DNA from: Betaproteobacteria bacterium
GTDB taxonomy: Bacteria; Pseudomonadota; Gammaproteobacteria; Burkholderiales; Burkholderiaceae
Length of the DNA stretch: 13,790 bases
Reading direction: 5' to 3'
NCBI GenBank assembly: GCA_013205155.1
Contig: JABMMT010000100.1
Coordinates: 1-13,790 of the forward strand
This document shows positions 1-8,163 of the stretch, in pieces. The first letter of the stretch is position 1, and every line of letters begins with the position of its first letter. Below the pieces are notes generated by a model. It made no database searches. It was not told the DNA's origin and saw only the letters and a list, made by a program, of their open reading frames with translations. Made by a program: the position numbers and the translations under genes.

Positions 1-866
1 AACATCATGGCCGTAACAAAGGCAGCAAAACCTCCAACCGTTGTTCCTTGGGTGGCTGATTGCATCAAAGCAATCACCAAGACAACTGATAAAGCCATCG
101 AGGCAATGAGTTGGGTAATGGGTTGATTAAGACCGCCGACAACTGCTGACTTCAGTGCAAATTGGCGTAGACGTTGGGCCTTTTCCATAAAGCGCTGCAT
201 CTCATAAGACTCAGCGCCATGTACTTTGACTATCTTATGCCCTGCAACAGATTCTTCAACGATATAGGCTAATTCACTAGTCAGTGTTTGTTGTTCTCGA
301 TTTAGAGCCCGTAAGCGGCGATTAATTTTGCTCATGATGAAAGCAATGATTGGGAAAATCACTAACACCACGAGCGTGAGCTGCCAGTTCAAGTAGATCA
401 GGTAACTAATCAAACCAATCACAGTTAAGGAGTCGCGCACCAGACTAATTAACATCCCACCCATAATGGTGAGAATATTATTCACCTCAAATACGACAGC
501 ATTAATTAAATGTGAAGCGGAGTTCTGTTGAAAGAAAACAGTGCGAGCGCGCAATAGAGTATGAAACATTCGCTCGCGCAATTTAAGGAGCACTGAGTTA
601 ATGACCTGAGTGAGCAAATAATTCGAGAAAAACTGAGCCAAACTGCGGATAACAGCCAAACCCACTAAGAAAACGGGAACCTGCCACAGCTTGTCATTCA
701 GCTCGCCAGTAAAGCCCCTATCGAGTAATGGCTTCATTAAGGCAGGGATGGATGTCTCAGATGCCGCCACAACAGCCATAGCCAATAAAGAGCCAACAAT
801 TAGCCTAATATGGGGTTTGAGATACTGAATTAAGCGATTTAGGGTGGTCCGGTCTTGAGCATTCAT
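1..866 (-). CDS. msbA: MsbA-type lipid A/LPS flippase, N-terminal part (runs off left edge)
   Basis: The first 288 residues of an ABC exporter half-transporter. Read on the minus strand, the protein begins MNAQDRTTLNRLIQYLKPH. Hydrophobic helices lie near residues 21-40, 63-85, 139-158, 160-178 and 250-269, and there are MsbA-like intracellular stretches such as LRERMFHTLLRARTVFF (96-112) and ELAYIVEESVAGHKIVKVHG (198-217). The nucleotide-binding domain (Walker A, signature, Walker B) would be encoded left of the window and is not seen. By family knowledge, MsbA flips core-lipid A across the inner membrane, which fits the three core glycosyltransferase genes facing away from it. The start is not certain: ATG at 866 gives the usual N-terminus, but in-frame ATGs at 896 and 902 are open and would make the gene overlap the divergent glycosyltransferase. 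No Shine-Dalgarno sits at normal distance from 866; AAGGTG lies about 15 nt upstream. Confidence 0.93.
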   Translation of the reverse strand, partial: MNAQDRTTLNRLIQYLKPHIRLIVGSLLAMAVVAASETSIPALMKPLLDRGFTGELNDKLWQVPVFLVGLAVIRSLAQFFSNYLLTQVINSVLLKLRERMFHTLLRARTVFFQQNSASHLINAVVFEVNNILTIMGGMLISLVRDSLTVIGLISYLIYLNWQLTLVVLVIFPIIAFIMSKINRRLRALNREQQTLTSELAYIVEESVAGHKIVKVHGAESYEMQRFMEKAQRLRQFALKSAVVGGLNQPITQLIASMALSVVLVIALMQSATQGTTVGGFAAFVTAMM

Positions 867-875
867 ATAATGAAT
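861..875. promoter_or_regulatory. Palindrome containing TATAAT at the msbA / glycosyltransferase divergent junction
   Basis: ATTCAT-ATA-ATGAAT is a perfect 6-bp inverted repeat with a 3-nt centre. It fills the 10-bp gap between the divergent starts and includes the msbA start codon at 866. On the plus strand it contains a consensus -10 hexamer TATAAT (866-871), only 5 nt before the glycosyltransferase ATG at 877. If used, transcription would begin at or next to that ATG, giving a leaderless or nearly leaderless mRNA, in line with the absence of a Shine-Dalgarno before 877. No good -35 lies 16-18 bp upstream, so promoter use is a guess. Confidence 0.3.
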
Positions 876-876
876 T

Positions 877-1638
877 ATGCCCACCTTATCAGTCATACTC
901 ATCACTCGCAATGAAGAGTCCAATTTGGACGATTGTCTAGCCTCCCTGGAGGGGATTGCCCAGCAAATCGTAGTGGTCGATTCGAATAGCACGGATCGGA
1001 CCCTGGATATCGCTCATAACTATGGTGCCTTGATGGCCTACCCCACGGATTGGCCTGGTTTTGGCCCCCAAAAGAACCGCGCCTTGGATTTGGCAACTGG
1101 GGAATGGGTTCTTTCACTGGATGCGGATGAAAGACTCACCCCAGCCCTCAAATCGGAAATCTTGACGGCCATGAACCATTCTGCCCATGTAAATTGCTTC
1201 GCTATTCCCCGCTTATCTTGGTACTGTGGCCGCTTCATTCGACATTCAGGCTGGAGTCCCGATTATGTAGAGCGTCTTTTTAAACGAGGTACTGCCCGTT
1301 TTTCGGATGACCTAGTTCATGAGCGCCTCATTCCAAATGGAACTGTAGCCAAGCTAGAGAACCCTATGTTGCACTATAGTTTTATGAATTACACACAAGT
1401 ACTAGACAAGCTTAATCGCTACTCCACTGCATCAGCAGAGCAAGCTTTTGCTAAAGGCAAAAAAAGTAACCCAGCTAAAGCAGTGCTCCACGGTATGTGG
1501 GCTTTTATTCGAACCTATATCCTACGAGCCGGTTTTTTAGATGGCCCTCAAGGTTTTGCCTTGGCACTCTCTAATGCTCATGGCACCTACTATCGCTATA
1601 TGAAGTTATGGCAACTGAATCAGGATGCTGGTAAATGA
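877..1638 (+). CDS. GT2 glycosyltransferase, WaaE/LgtF-like LPS core transferase
   Basis: 253 residues, the normal size for this family. The GT-A fold is visible in order: the nucleotide-binding start LSVILITRNEESNLDDCL (4-21), IVVVDSNSTDRT (31-42) with the acidic residue after the third strand, and the metal-binding motif LSLDADERLT with D82 and D84. The VHERL segment follows at 148-151, then a C-terminal basic and hydrophobic part (FIRTYILRAGFLDGPQGF, 210-227) typical of WaaE/KdtX proteins, which sit at the inner face of the inner membrane. Known WaaE/LgtF members add beta-1,4-glucose to heptose I of the LPS inner core, so that is the likely job, though the sugar cannot be read from sequence. 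It is the first gene of a three-gene rightward operon and its stop overlaps the next start (ATGA, 1635-1638). No clear ribosome binding site precedes 877. Confidence 0.9.
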   Translation: MPTLSVILITRNEESNLDDCLASLEGIAQQIVVVDSNSTDRTLDIAHNYGALMAYPTDWPGFGPQKNRALDLATGEWVLSLDADERLTPALKSEILTAMNHSAHVNCFAIPRLSWYCGRFIRHSGWSPDYVERLFKRGTARFSDDLVHERLIPNGTVAKLENPMLHYSFMNYTQVLDKLNRYSTASAEQAFAKGKKSNPAKAVLHGMWAFIRTYILRAGFLDGPQGFALALSNAHGTYYRYMKLWQLNQDAGK

Positions 1639-2414
1639 TTTCGATTTTGCTTGCTACCTACAACTGGCCACAAGCACTCAAGCTCTGCCTAGAATCACTT
1701 GCCACCCAAACCGATCAGGATTTTGAAATCATCATTGCAGATGATGGTTCTACCAATGAGACTAAACAACTGATTGAGAAGATCAAGCATAACCATCCCA
1801 TTCCCATGACTCATCTCTGGCAAGAAGACCAAGGTTTTCGGAAAACAAAAATTCTGAACCAAGCTATTGCAGCTGCGCATGGAAACTATTTAATCTTCTT
1901 AGATGGCGACTGCATTGTTCAGCCAGACTATGTAGCGCGCCATCGCGCTCTAGCTCAAAAGGGCTACCTCATTACGGGTAGTCGCGTACTCTTAGATCAG
2001 AGTCTCACGAAGCGATTACTCAACTGGCCAAATTGGGATTACAAACGGTTTGCTAGTAAATTGCTTAGTTATAGACTCAGCGGCTGTATTAATAAATATT
2101 GGCCCTTACAAATCAAGCTTAGCAATAGTTCTTGGCGCGATTATCAAAAATTTGTATGGCGTCGCATTAAGGGCTGCAATATGGCCTGCTGGAAAGAAGA
2201 TGCAGAAGCTATTAATGGCTTTGATGAGAGTATGACTGGTTGGGGTCACGAGGATGCTGACTTTGTCTTCCGTCTCCAGCGTCATCATATAAAGCGTAAA
2301 TCAGGCTCATGGTCTACCGAAGTCTTACATCTGTTTCATAAAATTCATGATCAAAGTCATGCTGCAGAAAATGCCCGAAAAGTACGCGCCATGATTCAAG
2401 CTAAGGCAATGTAA
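1635..2414 (+). CDS. GT2 glycosyltransferase with galactosyltransferase-type C-terminal motif
   Basis: 259 residues. The N-terminus MISILLATYNWPQALKLCL is a classic GT2 start, followed by EIIIADDGST (31-40), QGFRKTKILNQAI (66-78), and the metal-binding FLDGDC motif (88-93, D90 and D92). The segment GWGHEDADFVFRL (202-214) matches the Glyco_transf_7C signature of galactosyl/N-acetylgalactosaminyl-type transferases, where the Glu-Asp pair is the probable catalytic base region. No membrane helix is evident, so it is probably cytosolic or peripheral to the membrane. It overlaps the preceding transferase by 4 bp, implying translational coupling, and ends 10 bp before the heptosyltransferase gene, so all three probably make one LPS core. 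Acceptor and sugar are unknown. The middle of the gene (roughly 2040-2340) is visibly richer in A+T than the flanking genes, as often seen in variable LPS loci. Confidence 0.87.
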   Translation: MISILLATYNWPQALKLCLESLATQTDQDFEIIIADDGSTNETKQLIEKIKHNHPIPMTHLWQEDQGFRKTKILNQAIAAAHGNYLIFLDGDCIVQPDYVARHRALAQKGYLITGSRVLLDQSLTKRLLNWPNWDYKRFASKLLSYRLSGCINKYWPLQIKLSNSSWRDYQKFVWRRIKGCNMACWKEDAEAINGFDESMTGWGHEDADFVFRLQRHHIKRKSGSWSTEVLHLFHKIHDQSHAAENARKVRAMIQAKAM

Positions 2415-2424
2415 ATTATTAGCT

Positions 2425-3558
2425 ATGTCGAATTTTTCCTCCATTCAACCTAAAAAAGTATTATTTATTGCTACTCGGCAAATTGGGGACGTACTAGTAA
2501 CAACCCCACTTATTAGCAAGGCTCGTGAACTTTGGCCTGAGGCCGAATTTCATTTTCTAGGTTATCGGGGTAAGTTGGATATGCTCAAAGGCAACCCTGA
2601 CATTAGCGAGCTGATTGAAACCTCTGATCGACCTGGCTTCGCAGAATATCTCACACTCTTTAATCGCTTATTTCAGCGCTATGACTTAGCCATCGTTACC
2701 CAACCTAGTGATCGTGCCTACTTATATGGCTTAGTCTCAGCATTTAGGCGAGTGGGTGTCTTAGGCGGTCACCCACAAGGCAAAGGTGGTGGTGGCGAGC
2801 AAAATGCTTGGAAGAAATTCATTTCCATGCATAACGTCACGGTAGATTATTTTGCACAGCATGTGATTGCAGAAAAACTACGGCTACTGGAAGTGTTTTT
2901 CAGAAATCCGAATGATGTATTTAAAGAGCCAATTTCAGTAAGGCCCCCTGAAGGCGAAGTGTTAATGCCCATCATGGCAGGTCAGTTAAACCAAGCTTAT
3001 GCAGTACTTCATCCAGGACCTTTAACTGCTTATAAACGCTGGCCACTTACATACTGGCAGCAACTCATTACCTGGTTGACTCAACAAGGCTTACAAGTAG
3101 TCTTGAGCGCCTCCTCTGCAAAGCAAGACTTACAACTCAATCACGATATTCTGTCTTTACTAGACGAAGCCACTCGTAAGCAAGTCATTGATACTGCTGG
3201 GAAGCTATCTATTCCACAGGCAGGTACTTTACTGCGTAGTGCAGCTTTATATATTGGTGTTGATACCTCTATCACTCACTTAGCCGCAGCTTGCAATACC
3301 CCAACGATTGCTTTATTTGGAGCAACTCCACCAACGAATTTTGGCCCTTGGCCAAATGGTTTTGTTGGCGATCAACCCTATCAATTACGCGCCCGAACTC
3401 AAACTGTCGGAAATATTACTATCCTGCAAGGTCCTGGCGAGTGTGTTCCGTGTCGTAAAGCAGGCTGTGAGGATCATGCTGATAGTCATAGTGAGTGCTT
3501 AGATCTACTTGAGCCCAGTCAAGTGATCACTGCTGCTAAGCAAATCCTAAACCAATAA
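2425..3558 (+). CDS. GT9 heptosyltransferase (ADP-heptose:LPS heptosyltransferase family, WaaQ/WaaF-like)
   Basis: 377 residues, in the family range. The N-terminal Rossmann half opens with KVLFIATRQIGDVLVTTPLI (11-30), in which D22 lies where GT9 enzymes have their catalytic aspartate. The C-terminal half holds LHPGPLTAYKRWPLTYW (195-211) with the phosphate-contacting K204, and IGVDTSITHLAAACNTPTIALFGAT (277-301) with D280 in the ADP-heptose-binding position. Near the C-terminus are four cysteines, C340, C343, C348 and C358 (C-x2-C-x4-C-x9-C). I recall this pattern in other WaaF/WaaQ-like proteins, so it may bind metal or stabilise the fold. Known members transfer L-glycero-D-manno-heptose to Kdo or heptose of the inner core; which heptose is added here cannot be told. 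It is the last gene of the glycosyltransferase operon, 10 bp after the previous stop, and converges on dnaE with 10 bp between stops. Confidence 0.92.
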   Translation: MSNFSSIQPKKVLFIATRQIGDVLVTTPLISKARELWPEAEFHFLGYRGKLDMLKGNPDISELIETSDRPGFAEYLTLFNRLFQRYDLAIVTQPSDRAYLYGLVSAFRRVGVLGGHPQGKGGGGEQNAWKKFISMHNVTVDYFAQHVIAEKLRLLEVFFRNPNDVFKEPISVRPPEGEVLMPIMAGQLNQAYAVLHPGPLTAYKRWPLTYWQQLITWLTQQGLQVVLSASSAKQDLQLNHDILSLLDEATRKQVIDTAGKLSIPQAGTLLRSAALYIGVDTSITHLAAACNTPTIALFGATPPTNFGPWPNGFVGDQPYQLRARTQTVGNITILQGPGECVPCRKAGCEDHADSHSECLDLLEPSQVITAAKQILNQ

Positions 3559-3568
3559 ATACCAAAGA

Positions 3569-6500
3569 TTAATGGTACTGAACTTGTACAGGGTTATTTT
3601 GCTTAGAGGCCAAAATCTGGCTTAAACCATGCAGACAGGCGTCATCAGGATAGATCCGTAAGTCCTCTGGGAACTGCATTAAGCATGCACCCCCACTAGT
3701 GGTGACAGCAGCCGTCAACATCAAACCCTTGAATGCATCATTAGAATCAAGAGCTGGGGATTTGACAGAGCCAAACTTGGGATCACGTACACGATTAGAC
3801 ATGAGATATGGGCTAATTTGAGAACGCAACATCTTTATATCGATGGCTGTATCAATGAAGACATGCACATTACGTGCAAACCGCATCCGTGCTCCCGTAA
3901 TATCCATTACTGCCTCAGAAACAATGCGCATGCCACCTGAAAATTTATCGGGCGTGACATTCACTTTTGCGACCAATAACTCATCCTCTTTTAACCAAGA
4001 ACGATTCGGTTCATATACTTCGCTATAGAGGGTCACCTCCAAGGCTGCAGTGCCATCATCAATCGTAGCAATCATCATGCGGCCACGCTGGCCTGTCAAC
4101 ATGCGGGCAGAAGTGATAATGCCAGCAACTAATTGGTCCTTACCTTCGCTGATCTTTGCTAAAGGTTGGCGAATAAAGTGTGATGTCTCTTCTCGATAGG
4201 CATCAAACATATGTCCTGTTAAGCAAAGCCCAAGTGCAGTCTTTTCTTCTTGGAGACGTTTTTTTTCAGACCAGATGGGCTCACGAACTAATTCTGGGAG
4301 GTGCTGATTTTCTTCGCCAACTACATCGAATAAACTCACTTGATGAATCGAGGCCTCAGCTTGCTCTGCAGCTTCAATTGCTCTAGCAAGAGAAGATAAC
4401 AATGTCGAACGAATATCGTATAAGTTACCACCAGAAGCCAGACTATCTCGATACAGACTATCGAATGCGCCAGCCCGCATCAAGGCTTCAATCGCCCTAC
4501 GGTTCACTTGTCGACGATCAACTCTTGCACAGAAATCAAATAAGTCTTTGAAAGGGCCGTCCTTCTCACGGGCTTTGACAATTGCTTCAATTGCTGCCTC
4601 ACCGGTTCCACGCACGGCACCAATGCCATAACGAATATGGCTTATTGGTGAATCAGGCGCCGCATCCGGAGCGCGTAAAGGGGTGAACTCATATACGCCT
4701 GTATTAATATCTGGTGAGAAAACTCGAATCTGATTTGCTAAGCAATCGTCATACAGAGTCTTCACTTTATCGGTGTCATCCATGGCAAGCGATAAGTTGG
4801 CTGCCATAAATTCAGCTGGGTAATACGCTTTTAGCCAAGCGGTCTGATAGGCTAAGAGCGCATAAGCAGCGGCGTGAGATTTATTAAATCCATAACCCGC
4901 AAAACGCTCCATCAAATCATAAATCTCATTCGCCTTGGCTTCACTAATACCACCTGCTTTGGCGCCATCACTAAAGATCTTGCGATGCTGTGCCATTTCT
5001 TCTGGCTTTTTCTTACCCATCGCACGGCGCAACATATCAGCCCCACCTAATGAGTAGCCACCGATCATCTGCGCCATTTGCATCACCTGTTCTTGATACA
5101 CCATGATGCCGTAGGTTTCACGTAAAACGGACTCGATACGCGGGTCTGGGTACTCTACTTTTTGACGCCCATGCTTACGCTCAATAAAATCGGGTATTAG
5201 ATCCATTGGGCCAGGGCGGTACAAAGCAACTAGAGCAATAATATCTTCGAAGCGGTCAGGCTTAGCCTCGCGCAACATGCTTTGCATGCCGCGACTTTCA
5301 AGCTGAAATACTGCAACGGTATTTGCTTTCTTTAAGAGTTCAAATGCCTTTTCATCGTCAAGCAGGATTTCACTCATACTCCAATCTTTACGATCAGTAT
5401 GCAAAGCCTTGATACTTCGCTCAGCAGCAGCCAAGATCGTGAGTGTTGTGAGGCCCAAAAAGTCAAACTTCACCAGGCCAATCGCTTCAACATCGTCTTT
5501 ATCAAACTGACTTATGACAGAGCTACTGTCCTGATCTTTAGTTTCTTGCGTATACAGAGGACAAAAATCAGTGAGACGACCTGGGGCAATCAATACGCCA
5601 CCAGCATGCATACCCACGTTCCGCGTCATTCCTTCTAACTGTTCAGCTAAAGAAAGAAGTTGACGTACCTCATCTTCATTCTTCTCACGTTCGGCTAATT
5701 GCTTTTCTTCCTTCTTTGCCATATCAATCGTCATATATTGACCTGGCTTATTGGGCACAAGCTTGGCAATTCCATCGACAAAGTTATAACCCTGCTCTAG
5801 TACACGCCCAACGTCCCGAATGGCTGCTCTAGCAGCCATGGTTCCAAAGGTAGCTATTTGGCTAACCGCATCTTTGCCATATTTATCTTTAACGTATTGA
5901 ATGACGCGATCACGCCCTTGTTGACAAAAGTCGATATCAAAGTCGGGCATCGATACCCGCTCAGGATTTAAGAAGCGCTCAAATAGTAAGTTGTATCGCA
6001 AAGGATCCAGATCGGTAATGCCTAATGAATAAGCCACCAAAGAACCTGCACCGGATCCCCGTCCTGGTCCAACTGGCACACCATTATTTTTGGCCCAATT
6101 AATAAAATCTGCGACGATCAGGAAGTAACCTGGGAAACCCATTTGCGAAATCGTCTTCACTTCAAACACGAGACGATCGTGATAGCGTTTTTGCTCATTG
6201 GTGCGCTTGTCTGGATCAGGAAAATTACGCTCCATATGGCGCTCTAAACCTGACTCCGAAAGTGCCATTAAATACTCGTCTAAGGTAACGCCTTGTGGTG
6301 TCGGAAAATCAGGCAAGCGCGGCTGACCGAGAACTAAGGATAAATTACAACGTTTTGCTATCTCGACCGAGTTGGCTAGAGCAACAGGTATATCAGCAAA
6401 CCGTTTTTCCATTTCTGCTTGAGTGAGGAAATATTGTTCTTCATTAAATTTCTTTTGGCGACGGGGGTTACCCAATAACTCACCTTCAGCAATGCATACG

Positions 6501-7186
6501 CGTGCCTCATGAGCTATAAAATCTGTCTTTTTCATGAACTGAACTGGGTGCGTAGCAAGCACTGGTAGATCTAGCTCACTAGCCAAATGACAAGCCAGTT
6601 GGACTTGCTTTTCATCCTGAGGATGACCGCCACGCTGCACTTCAAGGTAAAAAGAGTTGGGAAAGAGTGTATTTAGACGCAGCGCAGCTTGCTTAGCCTG
6701 TTCAGCTTGACCAGCCAATAATGCTGTACCCACTTCTCCACTTCGGCCCCCAGATAATGCAATTAATCCAAACGATAAAGTACGCTTGGCTGCCCTATCC
6801 TCTTCCTTGGCTGCAGGCTCACTAAACCAAGTCATATCTACTTCAGCTCGGCCTCGAGTTTGGTTATCTAAAGACGCTCTACTAAGCAACTGACAGAGGT
6901 TTAAGTAGCCAGAATGGTCTTGTACTAAAAGCAATAAACGATGGGGTTGATCTGGCTCCAGAGGATTACTAATCCAAACATCTGCGCCGGCAATTGGTTT
7001 CACACCACCAGAGCGGGCGGCAGTATAAAAACGTACCAAGCCAAATAAATTACTTAAATCAGTCAGGGCTAGCGCGCCCATTTCATCTTTGGCGGCGGCG
7101 GCTACTGCATCATCAATACGAACTACCCCATCCGTAATTGAAAACTCGGAATGTAGGCGAAGATGAACAAAACGGGGTAAAGCCAT
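3569..7186 (-). CDS. dnaE: DNA polymerase III alpha subunit (replicative polymerase)
   Basis: 1205 residues, slightly longer than E. coli DnaE (1160). The start MALPRFVHLRLHSEFSITDG is the N-terminus of the PHP domain, and ALTDLSNLFGLVRFY (39-54) belongs to it as well. The polymerase palm contains PDFDIDF (414-420) with catalytic D417 and D419, and the third aspartate D575 in LVKFDFLGL. GPGRGSGAGSLVAY (373-386) and the fingers region with FAGYGFNKSHAAAYALLAYQT (762-782) are intact. The sliding-clamp contact is HQVSLFD (948-954), in the place of the E. coli QADMF motif, followed by an OB domain near 1015-1100 and a C-terminal tau-binding region. It makes the leading and lagging strands at the replication fork. 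The start is well fixed: an in-frame TAA lies three codons upstream. It starts 3 bp from divergent gluQ, and no Shine-Dalgarno is seen close to its ATG. Confidence 0.99.
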   Translation of the reverse strand: MALPRFVHLRLHSEFSITDGVVRIDDAVAAAAKDEMGALALTDLSNLFGLVRFYTAARSGGVKPIAGADVWISNPLEPDQPHRLLLLVQDHSGYLNLCQLLSRASLDNQTRGRAEVDMTWFSEPAAKEEDRAAKRTLSFGLIALSGGRSGEVGTALLAGQAEQAKQAALRLNTLFPNSFYLEVQRGGHPQDEKQVQLACHLASELDLPVLATHPVQFMKKTDFIAHEARVCIAEGELLGNPRRQKKFNEEQYFLTQAEMEKRFADIPVALANSVEIAKRCNLSLVLGQPRLPDFPTPQGVTLDEYLMALSESGLERHMERNFPDPDKRTNEQKRYHDRLVFEVKTISQMGFPGYFLIVADFINWAKNNGVPVGPGRGSGAGSLVAYSLGITDLDPLRYNLLFERFLNPERVSMPDFDIDFCQQGRDRVIQYVKDKYGKDAVSQIATFGTMAARAAIRDVGRVLEQGYNFVDGIAKLVPNKPGQYMTIDMAKKEEKQLAEREKNEDEVRQLLSLAEQLEGMTRNVGMHAGGVLIAPGRLTDFCPLYTQETKDQDSSSVISQFDKDDVEAIGLVKFDFLGLTTLTILAAAERSIKALHTDRKDWSMSEILLDDEKAFELLKKANTVAVFQLESRGMQSMLREAKPDRFEDIIALVALYRPGPMDLIPDFIERKHGRQKVEYPDPRIESVLRETYGIMVYQEQVMQMAQMIGGYSLGGADMLRRAMGKKKPEEMAQHRKIFSDGAKAGGISEAKANEIYDLMERFAGYGFNKSHAAAYALLAYQTAWLKAYYPAEFMAANLSLAMDDTDKVKTLYDDCLANQIRVFSPDINTGVYEFTPLRAPDAAPDSPISHIRYGIGAVRGTGEAAIEAIVKAREKDGPFKDLFDFCARVDRRQVNRRAIEALMRAGAFDSLYRDSLASGGNLYDIRSTLLSSLARAIEAAEQAEASIHQVSLFDVVGEENQHLPELVREPIWSEKKRLQEEKTALGLCLTGHMFDAYREETSHFIRQPLAKISEGKDQLVAGIITSARMLTGQRGRMMIATIDDGTAALEVTLYSEVYEPNRSWLKEDELLVAKVNVTPDKFSGGMRIVSEAVMDITGARMRFARNVHVFIDTAIDIKMLRSQISPYLMSNRVRDPKFGSVKSPALDSNDAFKGLMLTAAVTTSGGACLMQFPEDLRIYPDDACLHGLSQILASKQNNPVQVQYH

Positions 7187-7189
7187 GAG

Positions 7190-8143
7190 ATGATTTTAGC
7201 TGTGTCTAAGATCAAAAACCCTCCTCCCCAACCAGTAGGCTACCGCGGGCGATTTGCCCCCTCGCCGACCGGTCCACTCCATGCAGGATCGCTGGTTGCA
7301 GCCCTTGGTAGTTGGCTAGATGCCCAAAAAAATGGCGGTCAATGGCTACTGAGAATCGAAGATCTAGATACCCCCCGCTGCGTCACAGGGGCTGACCAAC
7401 AAATACAAGCTCAGCTATTGGCTTGCGGCCTAGCTTGGGACGAGAAAGTGACCTGGCAATCAGAACGTCAAGCAGGTTATCAAAAAGCCTTCGAAAAGCT
7501 CAATTCAATCCAACTGATGTATCCCTGCACTTGCTCAAGACAAACCATTGCAAGCACCCTAAGCCAAATGGGAATACAAACACCGCGCAATCAAGAAATG
7601 GCCTATCCAGCAAGCTGTCGGCCAGAACAATTCATCACATATTCCGCAGAAGATCTCAACAATACCAAGCTTACTTGGAGACTGGCTCTCCCGCCTGACT
7701 GCAACATGACATTCGTAGATGAGGCCTTAGGAGTGCAAAGTCAGCAGCTCAATACTCAAGTAGGAGATTTTGTGATTCGTCGTAATGATGGTTTATTTAC
7801 CTATCAACTGGCAGTGGTAGTTGATGATGCGCAACAAGGTATTACCCATATTGTGCGAGGCGAAGACTTACTAAGTAATACTGGAAGACAAATCTATTTG
7901 CAAAAGGTATTGGGATATCACACACCACAATACTTACATCTCCCTCTAGTACTCGATGAGCATGGTGAAAAACTGAGTAAACAAACTTTAGCCACACCCA
8001 TTCAGACGCAGAATGCGAGAGAAGCACTTGCCGAATTACGTAAAGCAGCAAAATATTTAGGATTGAGAAATTTGCCAGATGGTGAAAACATCACGATTGC
8101 TGAGTGGCTTCTAGCGGCTACTCATGCCTGGGGAAAAAATTAG
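7190..8143 (+). CDS. gluQ: Glutamyl-queuosine tRNA(Asp) synthetase (GluQRS)
   Basis: 317 residues. It is a truncated glutamyl-tRNA synthetase paralogue with the catalytic domain only; the anticodon-binding domain is absent, as usual for GluQRS. The class I signature is RFAPSPTGPLHAGSL (21-35, HIGH-like HAGS), LLRIEDLDTPR (53-63) binds glutamate/ATP, and KLSK (261-264) is the KMSKS equivalent. The family's zinc site C-x-C-x(n)-Y-x3-C is complete: C113, C115, Y139, C143. Known members glutamylate the queuosine base of tRNA(Asp) in the cytoplasm. The N-terminus up to RFAPSPTG is about ten residues longer than in E. coli and has a proline run (PPPQP, 11-15), so a GTG at 7202 is an alternative start. 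The ATG at 7190 lies only 3 bp from the dnaE start. The stop converges on rhlE with a 20-bp gap. Confidence 0.96.
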   Translation: MILAVSKIKNPPPQPVGYRGRFAPSPTGPLHAGSLVAALGSWLDAQKNGGQWLLRIEDLDTPRCVTGADQQIQAQLLACGLAWDEKVTWQSERQAGYQKAFEKLNSIQLMYPCTCSRQTIASTLSQMGIQTPRNQEMAYPASCRPEQFITYSAEDLNNTKLTWRLALPPDCNMTFVDEALGVQSQQLNTQVGDFVIRRNDGLFTYQLAVVVDDAQQGITHIVRGEDLLSNTGRQIYLQKVLGYHTPQYLHLPLVLDEHGEKLSKQTLATPIQTQNAREALAELRKAAKYLGLRNLPDGENITIAEWLLAATHAWGKN

Positions 8144-8163
8144 CTTTCCAATGAGTTACTACT

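Noticed and set aside
3560..3577. Hairpin TACCA-(8 nt)-TGGTA at the convergent end of the heptosyltransferase gene and dnaE
   Set aside because: Only five base pairs, a large loop and no T-tract on either strand; too weak to call a terminator.
5399..5638. Open frames opposite or out of frame with dnaE and other genes (for example 79 codons here)
   Set aside because: They lie wholly inside well-supported genes, lack family motifs or ribosome binding sites, and are expected by chance.
7123..7215. A 30-codon minus-strand frame starting at TTG behind AGGAGG and overlapping the dnaE start, with a hydrophobic translation
   Set aside because: AGGAGG is fully explained by proline codons of gluQ on the other strand, the spacing to TTG is short (4 nt), and most of the frame is an out-of-frame reading of dnaE. 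Nothing supports a real leader peptide.
8132..8149. Hairpin GGAAA-(8 nt)-TTTCC at the convergent end of gluQ and rhlE
   Set aside because: Five AT-rich pairs with a long loop, overlapping the gluQ stop; the T-rich stretch follows too far downstream for an intrinsic terminator.
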